Shown: positions 7,787-16,708 of the stretch, one piece after another
Numbering within the stretch: the first letter of the stretch is position 1
How the letters are laid out: each line of letters starts with the position of its first letter
Source: DTU018 sp964618175
GTDB lineage: Bacteria; Bacillota; Syntrophomonadia; Syntrophomonadales; Syntrophomonadaceae
DNA: 54,831 bases
Reading direction: 5' to 3'
NCBI GenBank assembly: GCA_964618175.1
Contig: CAZTZX010000004.1
Span: forward strand, 1-54,831
The notes under the pieces: model-generated
Database searches by the model: none
What the model was told of the DNA's origin: nothing
What the model saw: only the letters and a program-made list of their open reading frames with translations
Program-made: the position numbers and the translations under genes

Positions 7787-9127
7787 CTACCTTCCTTTAG
7801 AATTGTGTTCAGCTGCAAAAACAAAATAATCTATTAAGAGTTCCATATGTCTATGGCGGATATCAGTTTCATCAAATCTAGCCGGCTTGGAGTTAATTTC
7901 TAATATCCATAATTTACCTGATGAGTCCACCCCGATGTCCAAGGATAAAACACCCAACGTAATCTTTAATCCTTTCTCTAGAACACCGGGCACACTACGG
8001 CAAATGTTATGCAATTCTTGCTCAATAGAATTCTGCAATTTTTGAGTAGGAAACACCTCCTTAATCACAGTATGGAAATTGGCTCGTGAACCACCATTTG
8101 GTACGTGGGTTACGAATCGGTTACGAGCAGCAACGCGCACCCCTACTCCAGTTAATACCCATTCTCCCTGTCGGTTTTTTTGGGCCTGGGCACGTAAATC
8201 AAACACTCTCCCATCCAAGCGAGCGAGCTCTATCCCCTGTTGAAGAATATATCGCCGTGGATGATCGACGCTTTGCCTCAATCTCATGTGGAGTCGGTGA
8301 TAATTGGGTACGTAAATCCAGTTCTTGCCCTTCCATTCTGTGCGACCATAACGAAATCCACGCCCATAGACACGCTCAACTTTTAAGATCCCCTGGCCTT
8401 TGCTGCTGTGGCAGGGCTTTAGAAATAGTTCCTTATGTCGATGCAGCAGTGATTGGAGACTGGTTCCACTGAAAGGTGTAGTCTCAGGAAGCCAAAATCG
8501 CGCCTGGGGGTCTTGTTCTAATACCCTGAAGACTTCCCATTTATTAAGAAAGCGCCGATTGAATAGATAAACTCCCGGATATTTATCGAAACCTGCCAAT
8601 ACTTTTTGAACCGCCCTTTGATTTTCTGTACTTCGATATAGAATGCGGTTGTATACCACATCAGGTATAGGAAAACTACCGCTGATCCATTTGCCATTAG
8701 GAGTAAAGGTTTGTCCGCGAATAAGGCCTCGTCCCCAAGAAATGTCCTGAGGAAAGAAGTAATAGATGAATATGCCTTCTTTCCAGCCCTGGAGTATGAG
8801 CTGTTTGTACAATCGGCCGACTTTTGAATTTATGGTAGTCTCACCGGGTTTACCTGCAGTCAGTACTCCCACTATCGGACCGATCCTTATGCTTTTTTCA
8901 TCTTGCCTTAAGATACGATGTGAATAGGCGGGAATATTGAGAGCTCGCCCTACTGCCGGTGGTATCTTAAGTAGGCGGGCAGAATCAGACGAAGCTTGGG
9001 GATCAATTTGGGCTTGAATGGTAAGGGAACGATTGCCAGCCTGAAGCAGAATAGCGTCCGGAAGTTTTGAAGCAATGATAGAAGGGATTAAAACTGATGG
9101 TTTTTTACTGTGTGCACTTCGCATCAT
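7787..9127 (-). CDS. YheC/YheD-family ATP-grasp, endospore coat-associated
   Basis: The 446-residue protein has the YheC/D layout: an N-terminal beta-rich part with RIGPIVGVL, a FPIPDVVYNR motif before the ATP-grasp domain, FLNKWEVFRVL, LPET, a FLKPCHSSKGQGI nucleotide-binding segment, QQGIELARLDGRVFDLR, and a metal-binding end (LSLDIGVDSSGKLWILEINSKP). In Bacillus, YheC and YheD are spore-coat associated and found only in spore-formers; their ATP-grasp fold predicts carboxylate-amine or carboxylate-thiol ligation. ATG 9127 is preceded by AAGGAG. It is the first gene of a two-gene unit with the amidoligase. Confidence 0.87.
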   Translation of the reverse strand: MMRSAHSKKPSVLIPSIIASKLPDAILLQAGNRSLTIQAQIDPQASSDSARLLKIPPAVGRALNIPAYSHRILRQDEKSIRIGPIVGVLTAGKPGETTINSKVGRLYKQLILQGWKEGIFIYYFFPQDISWGRGLIRGQTFTPNGKWISGSFPIPDVVYNRILYRSTENQRAVQKVLAGFDKYPGVYLFNRRFLNKWEVFRVLEQDPQARFWLPETTPFSGTSLQSLLHRHKELFLKPCHSSKGQGILKVERVYGRGFRYGRTEWKGKNWIYVPNYHRLHMRLRQSVDHPRRYILQQGIELARLDGRVFDLRAQAQKNRQGEWVLTGVGVRVAARNRFVTHVPNGGSRANFHTVIKEVFPTQKLQNSIEQELHNICRSVPGVLEKGLKITLGVLSLDIGVDSSGKLWILEINSKPARFDETDIRHRHMELLIDYFVFAAEHNSKGR

Positions 9128-9152
9128 GAGACTCCTTCACTGTTTTATAATG

Positions 9153-9181
9153 CATAATATGTCTCATGGATGAAGTAAGTG
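9153..9181 (-). promoter_or_regulatory. Possible mother-cell (SigK/SigE-like) promoter of the YheC/D-amidoligase operon
   Basis: On the minus strand a CAC element (9181-9179) is followed 17 bp later by CATATTATG (9161-9153), resembling the AC / CATA-N3-T pattern of mother-cell sporulation promoters. The same CATATTAT octamer occurs upstream of the second YheC/D operon. This is a pattern match only. Confidence 0.3.
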
Positions 9182-9239
9182 CAAAGCACCCTCTTATGTC
9201 GATAATAATAATTGTCTAAAAAGTGGGTCTAAAATAGAT

Positions 9240-10682
9240 TCACTCTCGCCAGTAAGCAGGGACAAGGAGCAGTATAAAAGTATATAGCTCTAGGCGGCCT
9301 AGCAGCATTAACAAACACAAAAAGTATTTGCCGATGTCGGATATAAAGCCATAGTTTACCATGGGACCTACTGCAGCAAATCCTGGACCTACATTCCCTA
9401 AGCAAGCAATCGATGCGCTTAACCCACTGAGCAAGTCAAGTCCAAGCGCATTCATAACCAAAGCCCCCAACAAGGCTATTAAGAGGTAAAGAAAAATGAA
9501 CTGCAGAACACTAATAACCAATGATTCGTCCAAATGTTTGTCACCAAATTTTTGAGATATCATGGCCCGGGGATGTAGCATGTGTTTCAACTCGATTTTG
9601 ACCCTCTGCAAAGCAATCAAATGACGAATTACCTTAATTCCACCTGCAGTGGAACCGGCACTTCCCCCTGTCAGCATTAACAACAACAGTACCCCTTTAC
9701 CAATAGGGGCCCATTGATCATAATCCATGGTTACATAACCGGTAGTCGTCATTACAGATATCACTTGAAAAGCAGCCGCCCGCAAGTTTTCAACCATCCC
9801 ATTTACTGCATTGATGCCGAACATCGCTAGGGCAACTGCTACTATAACTATGCAAGTATATAGTCGAAATTCCCCATCCAGCAGATACTGCTTAAAAGAC
9901 TTTTTGGAGTATATTTGATAATGGAGAGCAAAATTAGCCCCGCATAAAAACATGAATATCGTAATAACCCACTGTATGGCTGCACTATCCCAATAACCTA
10001 TGCTCTGATTCTTCGTGGAGAACCCCCCGGTAGCAACCGTACCAAAGGCATGACATATTGCATCAAAGAGATCCATCCCAAAAACCAGCAATAAAACGAG
10101 CAAAATTACGGTAAGAACAACATAGGTTAACCAAAGGAAGCGGGCCGTTTCCTTAATTCTTGGACTAAGCTTGTCAGAAACTGGTCCAGTCACTTCCGCT
10201 TTGAACATCTGATTGGCCTGAACCCCAATGCCACCAATTAAAGATACGAACAATACTATGATGCCCATTCCACCCAACCAGTGGGTCAGGCTCCTCCAGT
10301 ACAATAAACTGTGTGGCAGAGCCTCAACATCAGACAAAATGCTGGCTCCGGTAGTTGTGAACCCAGATACGGTTTCAAATAGTGCATTGGCAAAGGAAGG
10401 AATATAGCCGGTTAAAATGAATGGCAAGGTACCTAACACAGAAGCAGCTAACCAACCCAGAGTCACTACTGCAAATCCTTCTCGGTAATTCAGGGTATTA
10501 TTACGCTTATTAAATCTGCTTAGAATGATTCCCAGGCCGATGGTAAATAAAGCAGCCATTAATAATTGAGCGATTATTTGCTCCCCAAAAGCTAAAGCAC
10601 AGATCACATTTGATAACATGGCAATGCCAATAATGACAATGATCTTGCCGGTGTAATTGAGAACAACCACAGGTCGAACCAA
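9240..10682 (-). CDS. trkH: Potassium uptake protein TrkH
   Basis: This 480-residue polytopic membrane protein has four pore-loop repeats with the TrkH/KtrB filter motifs: TTGAS, ATGGFST, TTGY and GNVGPGF. It forms the ion-conducting pore of the Trk/Ktr system, gated by the cytosolic TrkA ring. The TTG start lies directly after the trkA stop, and GGAGGGA at the end of trkA is its binding site, so translation is probably coupled. It is the last gene of the ychF-like/trkA/trkH unit. Confidence 0.95.
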   Translation of the reverse strand: MVRPVVVLNYTGKIIVIIGIAMLSNVICALAFGEQIIAQLLMAALFTIGLGIILSRFNKRNNTLNYREGFAVVTLGWLAASVLGTLPFILTGYIPSFANALFETVSGFTTTGASILSDVEALPHSLLYWRSLTHWLGGMGIIVLFVSLIGGIGVQANQMFKAEVTGPVSDKLSPRIKETARFLWLTYVVLTVILLVLLLVFGMDLFDAICHAFGTVATGGFSTKNQSIGYWDSAAIQWVITIFMFLCGANFALHYQIYSKKSFKQYLLDGEFRLYTCIVIVAVALAMFGINAVNGMVENLRAAAFQVISVMTTTGYVTMDYDQWAPIGKGVLLLLMLTGGSAGSTAGGIKVIRHLIALQRVKIELKHMLHPRAMISQKFGDKHLDESLVISVLQFIFLYLLIALLGALVMNALGLDLLSGLSASIACLGNVGPGFAAVGPMVNYGFISDIGKYFLCLLMLLGRLELYTFILLLVPAYWRE

Positions 10683-12035
10683 TTAGTGCTTCCCTCCATT
10701 AACAAACAGTCTTTCTACTTGATGAACACTGTTGAGAAGAGTAAATATCATAAGCCTATCCCCGGCTCTGATCACACTTCCTCCACTTGGAATAATGACC
10801 ATGTCACCACGCACAATAGCCCCCAAAACTGAGCCTTTGGGAAATTTGATTCTTTTCAGTTCTTTATCGACGGCAGTGGAGCCAGGCTGAGCTATCAGTT
10901 CTATCATCTCCGCCCTATCCTCCCCAAAAACTGTTACTGATATGATATCCCCATACCTAATATATTTTAAGATAGCACCGGCGGTAAGCATGCGTGGACT
11001 AAACACTACATCAATACCGACTTGCTGCATTAATGGCATAATATCAGATCGCTTTACTTTGGCAATAGTCTTGGGCACACCCAAGTTGCTGGCAATCAAC
11101 GAAGAAAGAAGGTTGAGTTTGTCATCATTGCTGACCGCAATATACATGTCAGCCTGACCAACATTTTCACTTTCCAGTAGATCCAAGTCACTTCCATCTC
11201 CATTGATCACCAGGGCGTTTTTCACTAAATTAGATGCTTCCCGCGCTCTTTTGGCGTCCTTTTCGATAATTTTAATATTGATAGGTAAGCGCTTTTTCTC
11301 AAGGATTTGAGCCACATAGCACCCGGTACGTCCTCCCCCTAGAATGATGATATTTTCAGCGCGACGTCGCTTGATGCCTAGTGACTTCAAAACCTCCGGC
11401 ATATCATGAGTATTGGCAACCAAAAAGATCCGATCTCCAGCATATAAGGTGTCTTTGCCCCCCGGAACAATAGTCCGGTGCTTTCTGGTCATGGCAACAA
11501 TTACATACTTGGTACTATCCAAAGTGTTGATTCTCACACCGGCAATAGGTGATAGTTCCTCTACTAGTAACTCTAAAAGCTGGACACGACCCTGCGAGTA
11601 ATATTCAACATTCAGTGCTTCCGGATTCATCACGATTTTGGCGATTTCCATGGCCGTAACCCGCTCCGGATTAATGATCAGATCTATACCCAGCAAAGAC
11701 TCTGGAGAAAAGTGAGGAGTTTCGACATATTCGGTGTTACGAACCCTGGCAACGGTTGTTTCAACACCATACTGTTTGGCCAATAGACAGGCGATCATAT
11801 TTAATTCGTCTAATTCAGTAACTGCCACTACCATGTTGGCATGGCGAACACCAGCAGACTCCAGTACCCTCCAGGAGGCGCCACTGCCGTTAATGACCTG
11901 AACATCCAGAGCTTGATCGATCAATTGGGCTCTTTCTTCCTCCAGCTCGATTACTACCACATCATGATTCTCACTGGAAAGTAATTCAGCAATACTAAAA
12001 CCAACTTTACCTGCACCAATAATAATGGCCTTCAT
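10683..12035 (-). CDS. trkA: Trk system NAD-binding subunit TrkA
   Basis: The protein (about 450 residues) has two RCK repeats, each a Rossmann domain followed by a TrkA-C domain. The nucleotide-binding loops are GAGKVG near the N-terminus and GGGRTG near residue 235; TrkA-C domains lie at about 140-220 and 370-450. ATG 12035 is preferred because GGGGGAT stands 5 nt upstream; a GTG at 12047 is in frame but overlaps the preceding stop codon and has no binding site. It regulates TrkH by NAD(H)/nucleotide binding. Confidence 0.94.
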   Translation of the reverse strand: MKAIIIGAGKVGFSIAELLSSENHDVVVIELEEERAQLIDQALDVQVINGSGASWRVLESAGVRHANMVVAVTELDELNMIACLLAKQYGVETTVARVRNTEYVETPHFSPESLLGIDLIINPERVTAMEIAKIVMNPEALNVEYYSQGRVQLLELLVEELSPIAGVRINTLDSTKYVIVAMTRKHRTIVPGGKDTLYAGDRIFLVANTHDMPEVLKSLGIKRRRAENIIILGGGRTGCYVAQILEKKRLPINIKIIEKDAKRAREASNLVKNALVINGDGSDLDLLESENVGQADMYIAVSNDDKLNLLSSLIASNLGVPKTIAKVKRSDIMPLMQQVGIDVVFSPRMLTAGAILKYIRYGDIISVTVFGEDRAEMIELIAQPGSTAVDKELKRIKFPKGSVLGAIVRGDMVIIPSGGSVIRAGDRLMIFTLLNSVHQVERLFVNGGKH

Positions 12036-12046
12036 AGCATCCCCCA

Positions 12047-13111
12047 CTAAACGTTGAAGCGAAAATGAACAATGTCCCCGTCTTTCACCATATATTCTTT
12101 ACCTTCCAGCCGAAATAGTCCATGCTCCTTTACAACTGCCATAGAGCCATGTTCTTTAAAAGCCTGATACTCCACCACTTCAGCTCTTATAAAACCACGT
12201 TCAATGTCAGAATGGATTTTACCGGCGGCTTTGCGAGCTGGAGTGCCTTTCTCGATAGTCCAAGCTTTAACTTCATCCTCACCTACCGTAAAAAAGGATA
12301 TCAGGCCCAGACGTTCGTACATACTACGAGAAACCTTGACCAGGCCAGGTTCGTCAATGCCAGCTTCCTGGATAAATAGGTCGCGTTCATCTTCTTCCAG
12401 TTCGGCTATATCACGTTCTATGCTGGCTGACAATTCCACTACCGGTATGCCGTATTGCTGGGAATACTCTTCCACTTGCACACGGTCTGGATACTGACCT
12501 GACAGTAGGTCTTTTTCCGAAAGATTGAGACAGATCAGCATCGGCTTATTGGTCAGAAACTGATAGGTTTTCATAATGTCTTGTTCCTCATCATCAAGCT
12601 CTATGTTGGAGAGAGGTTGCTGATTTTCTATAGCTTCACGTAAACGCGCCAATAAATGAATTTCTTTCTCAGCCTGAGCCTTACGTTTGCCGGCATTTAT
12701 GCGTTCCACTCTCTTATCAATTAAATCTAAGTCGGCTAGTAATAGTTCGTAATTAACCAGTTCAATGTCTCCTAGGGGATCAACTTTATCGCCCACCATA
12801 GGTACCTGGGCATCGGCAAATACCCTAACCACATGCAGTAAGGCATCCGCCTGCCTGACAGCATCCAAGAAAACAGAAGCGCCTTTATCATTACTAGGGG
12901 CCAGGCCAGGAATATCTACTACTTCCAGTTGGGCGTAAGTGGTCTTTTTCGGTCTATACGATTCAGATAAGTAATCAATGCGATAGTCGGGGATCCTTGA
13001 CATCGCTGAGTTAGCTTTGTTGGGTACCCCTCCTTTATGGCGTCCTTCAGTTAACAATTCAAAAATAGTAGTTTTCCCTACCATAGGTAAGCCGATAATT
13101 CCTAGCTGCAT
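12047..13111 (-). CDS. YchF-like P-loop NTPase (Obg family, divergent)
   Basis: The 354-residue protein has a P-loop GLPMVGKT, a G3 motif DIPGLA, the NLSE variant of NKxD seen in YchF, an internal coiled-coil region (about 130-180) and a C-terminal TGS-like domain ending VKDGDIVHFRFNV. YchF/OLA1 proteins hydrolyse ATP and bind ribosomes. This copy departs from typical YchF (which has GLPNVGKS), so it may be a paralogue rather than the housekeeping protein. It overlaps or abuts trkA, so it is expressed with the potassium transporter genes. Confidence 0.85.
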   Translation of the reverse strand: MQLGIIGLPMVGKTTIFELLTEGRHKGGVPNKANSAMSRIPDYRIDYLSESYRPKKTTYAQLEVVDIPGLAPSNDKGASVFLDAVRQADALLHVVRVFADAQVPMVGDKVDPLGDIELVNYELLLADLDLIDKRVERINAGKRKAQAEKEIHLLARLREAIENQQPLSNIELDDEEQDIMKTYQFLTNKPMLICLNLSEKDLLSGQYPDRVQVEEYSQQYGIPVVELSASIERDIAELEEDERDLFIQEAGIDEPGLVKVSRSMYERLGLISFFTVGEDEVKAWTIEKGTPARKAAGKIHSDIERGFIRAEVVEYQAFKEHGSMAVVKEHGLFRLEGKEYMVKDGDIVHFRFNV

Positions 13112-13196
13112 AGACTACCACCCTCCTAAAACATCAAATCATATTATATCCCTGTAGTGTATAGAATGCCAGCAGTTTTCAATCTGCAATAATTAA

Positions 13197-13220
13197 GGCC
13201 TCTTCGATCCTGAAAAGGCC
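13197..13220 (-). terminator. Imperfect GGCC...GGCC hairpin after the PH-like gene
   Basis: GGCC-TTC and GAA-GGCC arms with mismatches form a 24-nt hairpin about 70 bp past the stop codon of the leftward gene ending at 13292. It is followed on the minus strand by TTAATTATT. It plausibly ends the pfkA-hbd transcript. Confidence 0.4.
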
Positions 13221-13291
13221 ATATTGGGTCTTTTTAATTTTAAGCATACAAGTGCTGGCAGTGGTTTGCTAATGGTATGGGCGAAATAATG

Positions 13292-14134
13292 CTATAAAGT
13301 GATTTCTGACAAAGCTAGTATCAGAAATAGGCCGGTCACTGCAAGGCCAATGACTAATAGTGTATATCCTCCCATTTCGCTAAACTGATATAGCCTCCCC
13401 GCATTACCAATATTAAAGAAGAACAGGGCTACGGCCAGTACTAATAATAGTATTATAAAAGGAGGCGCCCCCGATCCAGGGAAACAAATGGCTAAATAAA
13501 TAGCGAAGGCCAACAATAAAAGTATATTCAGGATATATAGCAAGCGGTAAAAACCATCATCCTGCATGCTTCTGCCCTTGATTTCCGCGGGCATTTTATC
13601 CATATCTATTACGGTGATTTCCTTTTCCGTTTCCTCGGCAATCCTATCTATCAAGGCGTCATCAGAAGGAGTAATCCCAAAAAAGCCCCGATTTGTCTTT
13701 AGGTATACAAAACCCTGATGTGTCTGAGTAGCGTACATTTTTGTAGCGCCCAGGCCTTTGGCAGAATAAAGTCCCACCATATATCCGGGCCAACTTGCTC
13801 CCAAAATAGAGTATAGATTACTTTTTCCTGAAACCTTAATAACCTCGTTAATTTCATTTAATGGGATTCTTATTTTAAGCAAACCCCAGCATATCAACAG
13901 AGTGTCATCTTGGATCCGATAGTGGAGAGAAAATGAACCCACTAACAAGACTATAAATATCCCTGCGAATAAATAGGCCGGCAAAACCAATGCTACCTTC
14001 AGAGCCTCATCTCCTGGTCCAAGTGAAAAGTCGATACCCCAAAATACTAGAGTAAATACAATGGTACCAAAAAGCAAACCCAGCCAAAAAGCTTTGGTAG
14101 GCTTAGCTTTAACTCTCAATACTTCTGAATTCAA
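13292..14134 (-). CDS. Membrane protein with PH-like domain, function unknown
   Basis: The 280-residue product starts at TTG 14134 after GGGGGTG, 4 bp from the end of hbd. Two transmembrane segments (about 15-35 and 45-65) are followed by a soluble beta-rich stretch (about 68-180: YRIQDDTLLICWGLLKIRI, then GFVYLKTNRGFFGITPSDD) that fits a bacterial PH-like domain. Three to four hydrophobic helices come at the C-terminus. I cannot give a function; its place after hbd suggests co-expression only. Confidence 0.7.
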   Translation of the reverse strand: MNSEVLRVKAKPTKAFWLGLLFGTIVFTLVFWGIDFSLGPGDEALKVALVLPAYLFAGIFIVLLVGSFSLHYRIQDDTLLICWGLLKIRIPLNEINEVIKVSGKSNLYSILGASWPGYMVGLYSAKGLGATKMYATQTHQGFVYLKTNRGFFGITPSDDALIDRIAEETEKEITVIDMDKMPAEIKGRSMQDDGFYRLLYILNILLLLAFAIYLAICFPGSGAPPFIILLLVLAVALFFFNIGNAGRLYQFSEMGGYTLLVIGLAVTGLFLILALSEITL

Positions 14135-14138
14135 CTAT

Positions 14139-15008
14139 TTACACCCCCTTGTTTTTCTCGTTAGAGTATTTATAGAATCCGCGCCCACTCTTTCTACCCA
14201 GATATCCGGCCCTTATCATGGTCGAGAATAAGTGATGGGGACGATATTTGGGATCGCGAAATTCATTATAAAAAACCAGAATGACTGCATAGACAATATC
14301 AAGTCCTATCATGTCAGCCAGCTCCAGGGGACCCATGGGCATCCCAGCGCCTAGTTTCATAGCCATATCTATTTCTTCTGCACTGGCCAGACCCTCCCCT
14401 TTAATAAATATCGCTTCATTTATATAAGGAATCAGAATACGGTTAACTATATATCCAGGACTGTCTCGATGTACAACTACTTCTTGCTTGCCTATTTGCC
14501 TGGTAAACTGGCGGGCGCTCTCAATAGTATTCTGACTGGTTTCCATCCCTTGAATCAATTCTACTAACTTCATTATCGGTACCGGATTAAAAAAATGCAT
14601 GCCCAGTACTTTGTCCTCTCGTCTGGTAGCTGAGGCGATCTCGGTTATTGATAGTGATGAGGTATTGGTGGCCAATAAGGTGTGAGGTTGACACAAATGA
14701 TCCAGCTCAGCAAATATCTGCTTTTTTACAGCCATGTTTTCTACTACCGCCTCAATAACCAAATCGGCATCATGTACTTCAGCCAAGTCCGTACAAGTTT
14801 GAATACGGCTGAGAATATCATCACGCTGCTGGATGTTTATGTGCTTCTTGTTGATAGCCTTAGCCAAATTTTTTTCTACCGTAAGCAATCCATCATGCAC
14901 AATGCTCTTTTGAAGGTCACGCAGGAGTACCTGGTAGCCACCCTGAGCTGCTACCTGAGCAATACCGGCGCCCATGATGCCGGCTCCCAGAACGGCAATT
15001 TTTTTCAT
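14139..15008 (-). CDS. hbd: 3-hydroxybutyryl-CoA dehydrogenase
   Basis: The 289-residue protein begins with the NAD-binding GAGIMGAGIAQ loop. It carries the catalytic HFFNPVPIMKLVE motif (His of the His-Glu pair), TNTSSLSIT, and the C-terminal PGYIVNRIL and GPLELADMIGLD segments of the 3HCDH family. It interconverts 3-hydroxybutyryl-CoA and acetoacetyl-CoA, a step of butyrate beta-oxidation or synthesis. ATG follows GGGAGAGGAAAGG. It lies 17 bp after a sigma-54 activator that probably shares its transcript. Other beta-oxidation genes (thiolase, crotonase, acyl-CoA dehydrogenase) are not in the window. Confidence 0.94.
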   Translation of the reverse strand: MKKIAVLGAGIMGAGIAQVAAQGGYQVLLRDLQKSIVHDGLLTVEKNLAKAINKKHINIQQRDDILSRIQTCTDLAEVHDADLVIEAVVENMAVKKQIFAELDHLCQPHTLLATNTSSLSITEIASATRREDKVLGMHFFNPVPIMKLVELIQGMETSQNTIESARQFTRQIGKQEVVVHRDSPGYIVNRILIPYINEAIFIKGEGLASAEEIDMAMKLGAGMPMGPLELADMIGLDIVYAVILVFYNEFRDPKYRPHHLFSTMIRAGYLGRKSGRGFYKYSNEKNKGV

Positions 15009-15025
15009 TACCTTTCCTCTCCCGT

Positions 15026-16708
15026 CTATCCTATATTATGTTTATGCATTTTTTTATAAAGTAACGACCGATGAATATTAAGAAGTTGAGCAGCCTTTTT
15101 TCGGTTTCCTTCCGAGCGGTTTAATGCCTCTAATATAGCATTCTTCTCCGCTAGCAGCATAGTTTCTTCTAGAGTTGTTGCCGCCGTTTCTGGCATCGTG
15201 TTGTTATCTACTGAACTTAAACTAAATCCTGTGCTCATTCCTAATAGGGATAGATTCTCTGGCTGAATAGTATCTGTGTTGCCAATAATTACATTTATAG
15301 CTCGTTCCAGAACGTTTTCTAGTTCACGGACATTGCCCGGAAAATCATATTCCCTCAGCCGTCGTCGTGCCTCATCACTAATTCCCACCAAAGGCACATG
15401 CAAACGGTCGGTAATCTTCTCCAGTAAATAATCGGTCAGGTAGTCAATGTCTTCGCGGCGTTCTCGTAAGGGAGGAGCCGTTAAGTCGATAACATTAAGA
15501 CGATAGTATAAGTCGCTTCTAAATTTTCCTTGCTTGATCAACTCGATCAAATCACGATTAGTTGCGGCAATCACCCTTACATCAACATTAATAGTATTGG
15601 TACCACCTAATCGTTCGATCTCAAACTCTTGTAGAACTCGCAAAAGTTTCGATTGTAACCCGAGGTGAAGATCTCCAATTTCATCTAATAATATGCTTCC
15701 CCCATTAGCTAGTTCGAACTTCCCTGGCTTTCCGCCCCGGATAGCGCCAGTAAAAGCTCCTTCACAGTATCCAAACAGTTCTGACTCCATCAGGCTTTCC
15801 GGAATAGCCGCACAGTTCACTTTAATAAAAGGCTGGTTACTGCGCGAACTGGCATTATGGATGGCATTAGCCAGTAGTTCTTTACCAGTTCCGCTTTCCC
15901 CTCTGATCAGTACAGTAGAAGTCGTTTTAGCTGCCTGAGAAGCCAGATTGCGCACCCTTTTCATCTGTGGTGACATTCCCACTATTTCATTAAAGGTATA
16001 CTTACTGCGCACCGTTTCCAGTTCGCTGCGATAGTATTCTATTCGGTTCAGAGCAATGTTTAACTGATGAGAAAGATGTTTTGCTTTTTGGGCATCCATA
16101 ACCATCTCTTTCGCCAGATTTTCCATGAGGGGAATAGTCTCCATCACATGCTTATTCAGCAATGTTGAAGCTTGGGGTCCCAGCACCTCTATCGCACTCG
16201 GGCTCACCGATCGAATATACCCTTTGCAATCAATGCCAATCAGGGCATTGCCCAGGTTATCAAAGCGATTGGGACCCATTACCCTATACAGTTCCTGAGC
16301 CCCTACCCCCAATAAGTCAGAAGATAATACCAATCCGATCAGAAGACCGGATTCATCGCGGACTGGGTAATGATGAAAACCAGTGTCCACAAACATTTTC
16401 ATAGCTTCGCTTATATCCCTATCAGGTTCCAGGGTAACTACTAGCCGCTGCATGAGATCTAGAAGTAAGGTGTTCTCATCTCTATTCTCGATCAAGGCTC
16501 TTATCAAGTGAGGCCGGGTAAATACACCACGAATATAACCTTGATCATCCACTACCGGAGCACCATATAATTTATGATCGTTCATGCTCTCACAGGCTGA
16601 TGCCAGAGTATTATTGATATTAAATGCATAAAACTCAGTGCGCATAATGTCTTTAACCAGCACAGTATCAGACCTCACTTCACCTAATAGAGGGGCGTTA
16701 ACCACCAA
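15026..16708 (-). CDS. CBS-PAS-AAA+-Fis sigma-54-dependent activator
   Basis: Two CBS domains (about 17-130) form a Bateman module that may bind adenine nucleotides. A short PAS-like region (about 145-200) follows, then a sigma-54 AAA+ domain with Walker A GESGTGKE, GAFTGA (contact with sigma-54) and Walker B LLDEIGD, and a Fis-type HTH (NRKKAAQLLNIHRSLLYKKM). The TTG at 16708 overlaps the pfkA end; a GTG at 16663, 9 nt after AAGTGAGG, is a better placed start just before the first CBS domain. It sits between pfkA and hbd, so it may sense energy state and control carbon or butyrate metabolism; targets are unknown. Confidence 0.93.
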   Translation of the reverse strand: MVVNAPLLGEVRSDTVLVKDIMRTEFYAFNINNTLASACESMNDHKLYGAPVVDDQGYIRGVFTRPHLIRALIENRDENTLLLDLMQRLVVTLEPDRDISEAMKMFVDTGFHHYPVRDESGLLIGLVLSSDLLGVGAQELYRVMGPNRFDNLGNALIGIDCKGYIRSVSPSAIEVLGPQASTLLNKHVMETIPLMENLAKEMVMDAQKAKHLSHQLNIALNRIEYYRSELETVRSKYTFNEIVGMSPQMKRVRNLASQAAKTTSTVLIRGESGTGKELLANAIHNASSRSNQPFIKVNCAAIPESLMESELFGYCEGAFTGAIRGGKPGKFELANGGSILLDEIGDLHLGLQSKLLRVLQEFEIERLGGTNTINVDVRVIAATNRDLIELIKQGKFRSDLYYRLNVIDLTAPPLRERREDIDYLTDYLLEKITDRLHVPLVGISDEARRRLREYDFPGNVRELENVLERAINVIIGNTDTIQPENLSLLGMSTGFSLSSVDNNTMPETAATTLEETMLLAEKNAILEALNRSEGNRKKAAQLLNIHRSLLYKKMHKHNIG

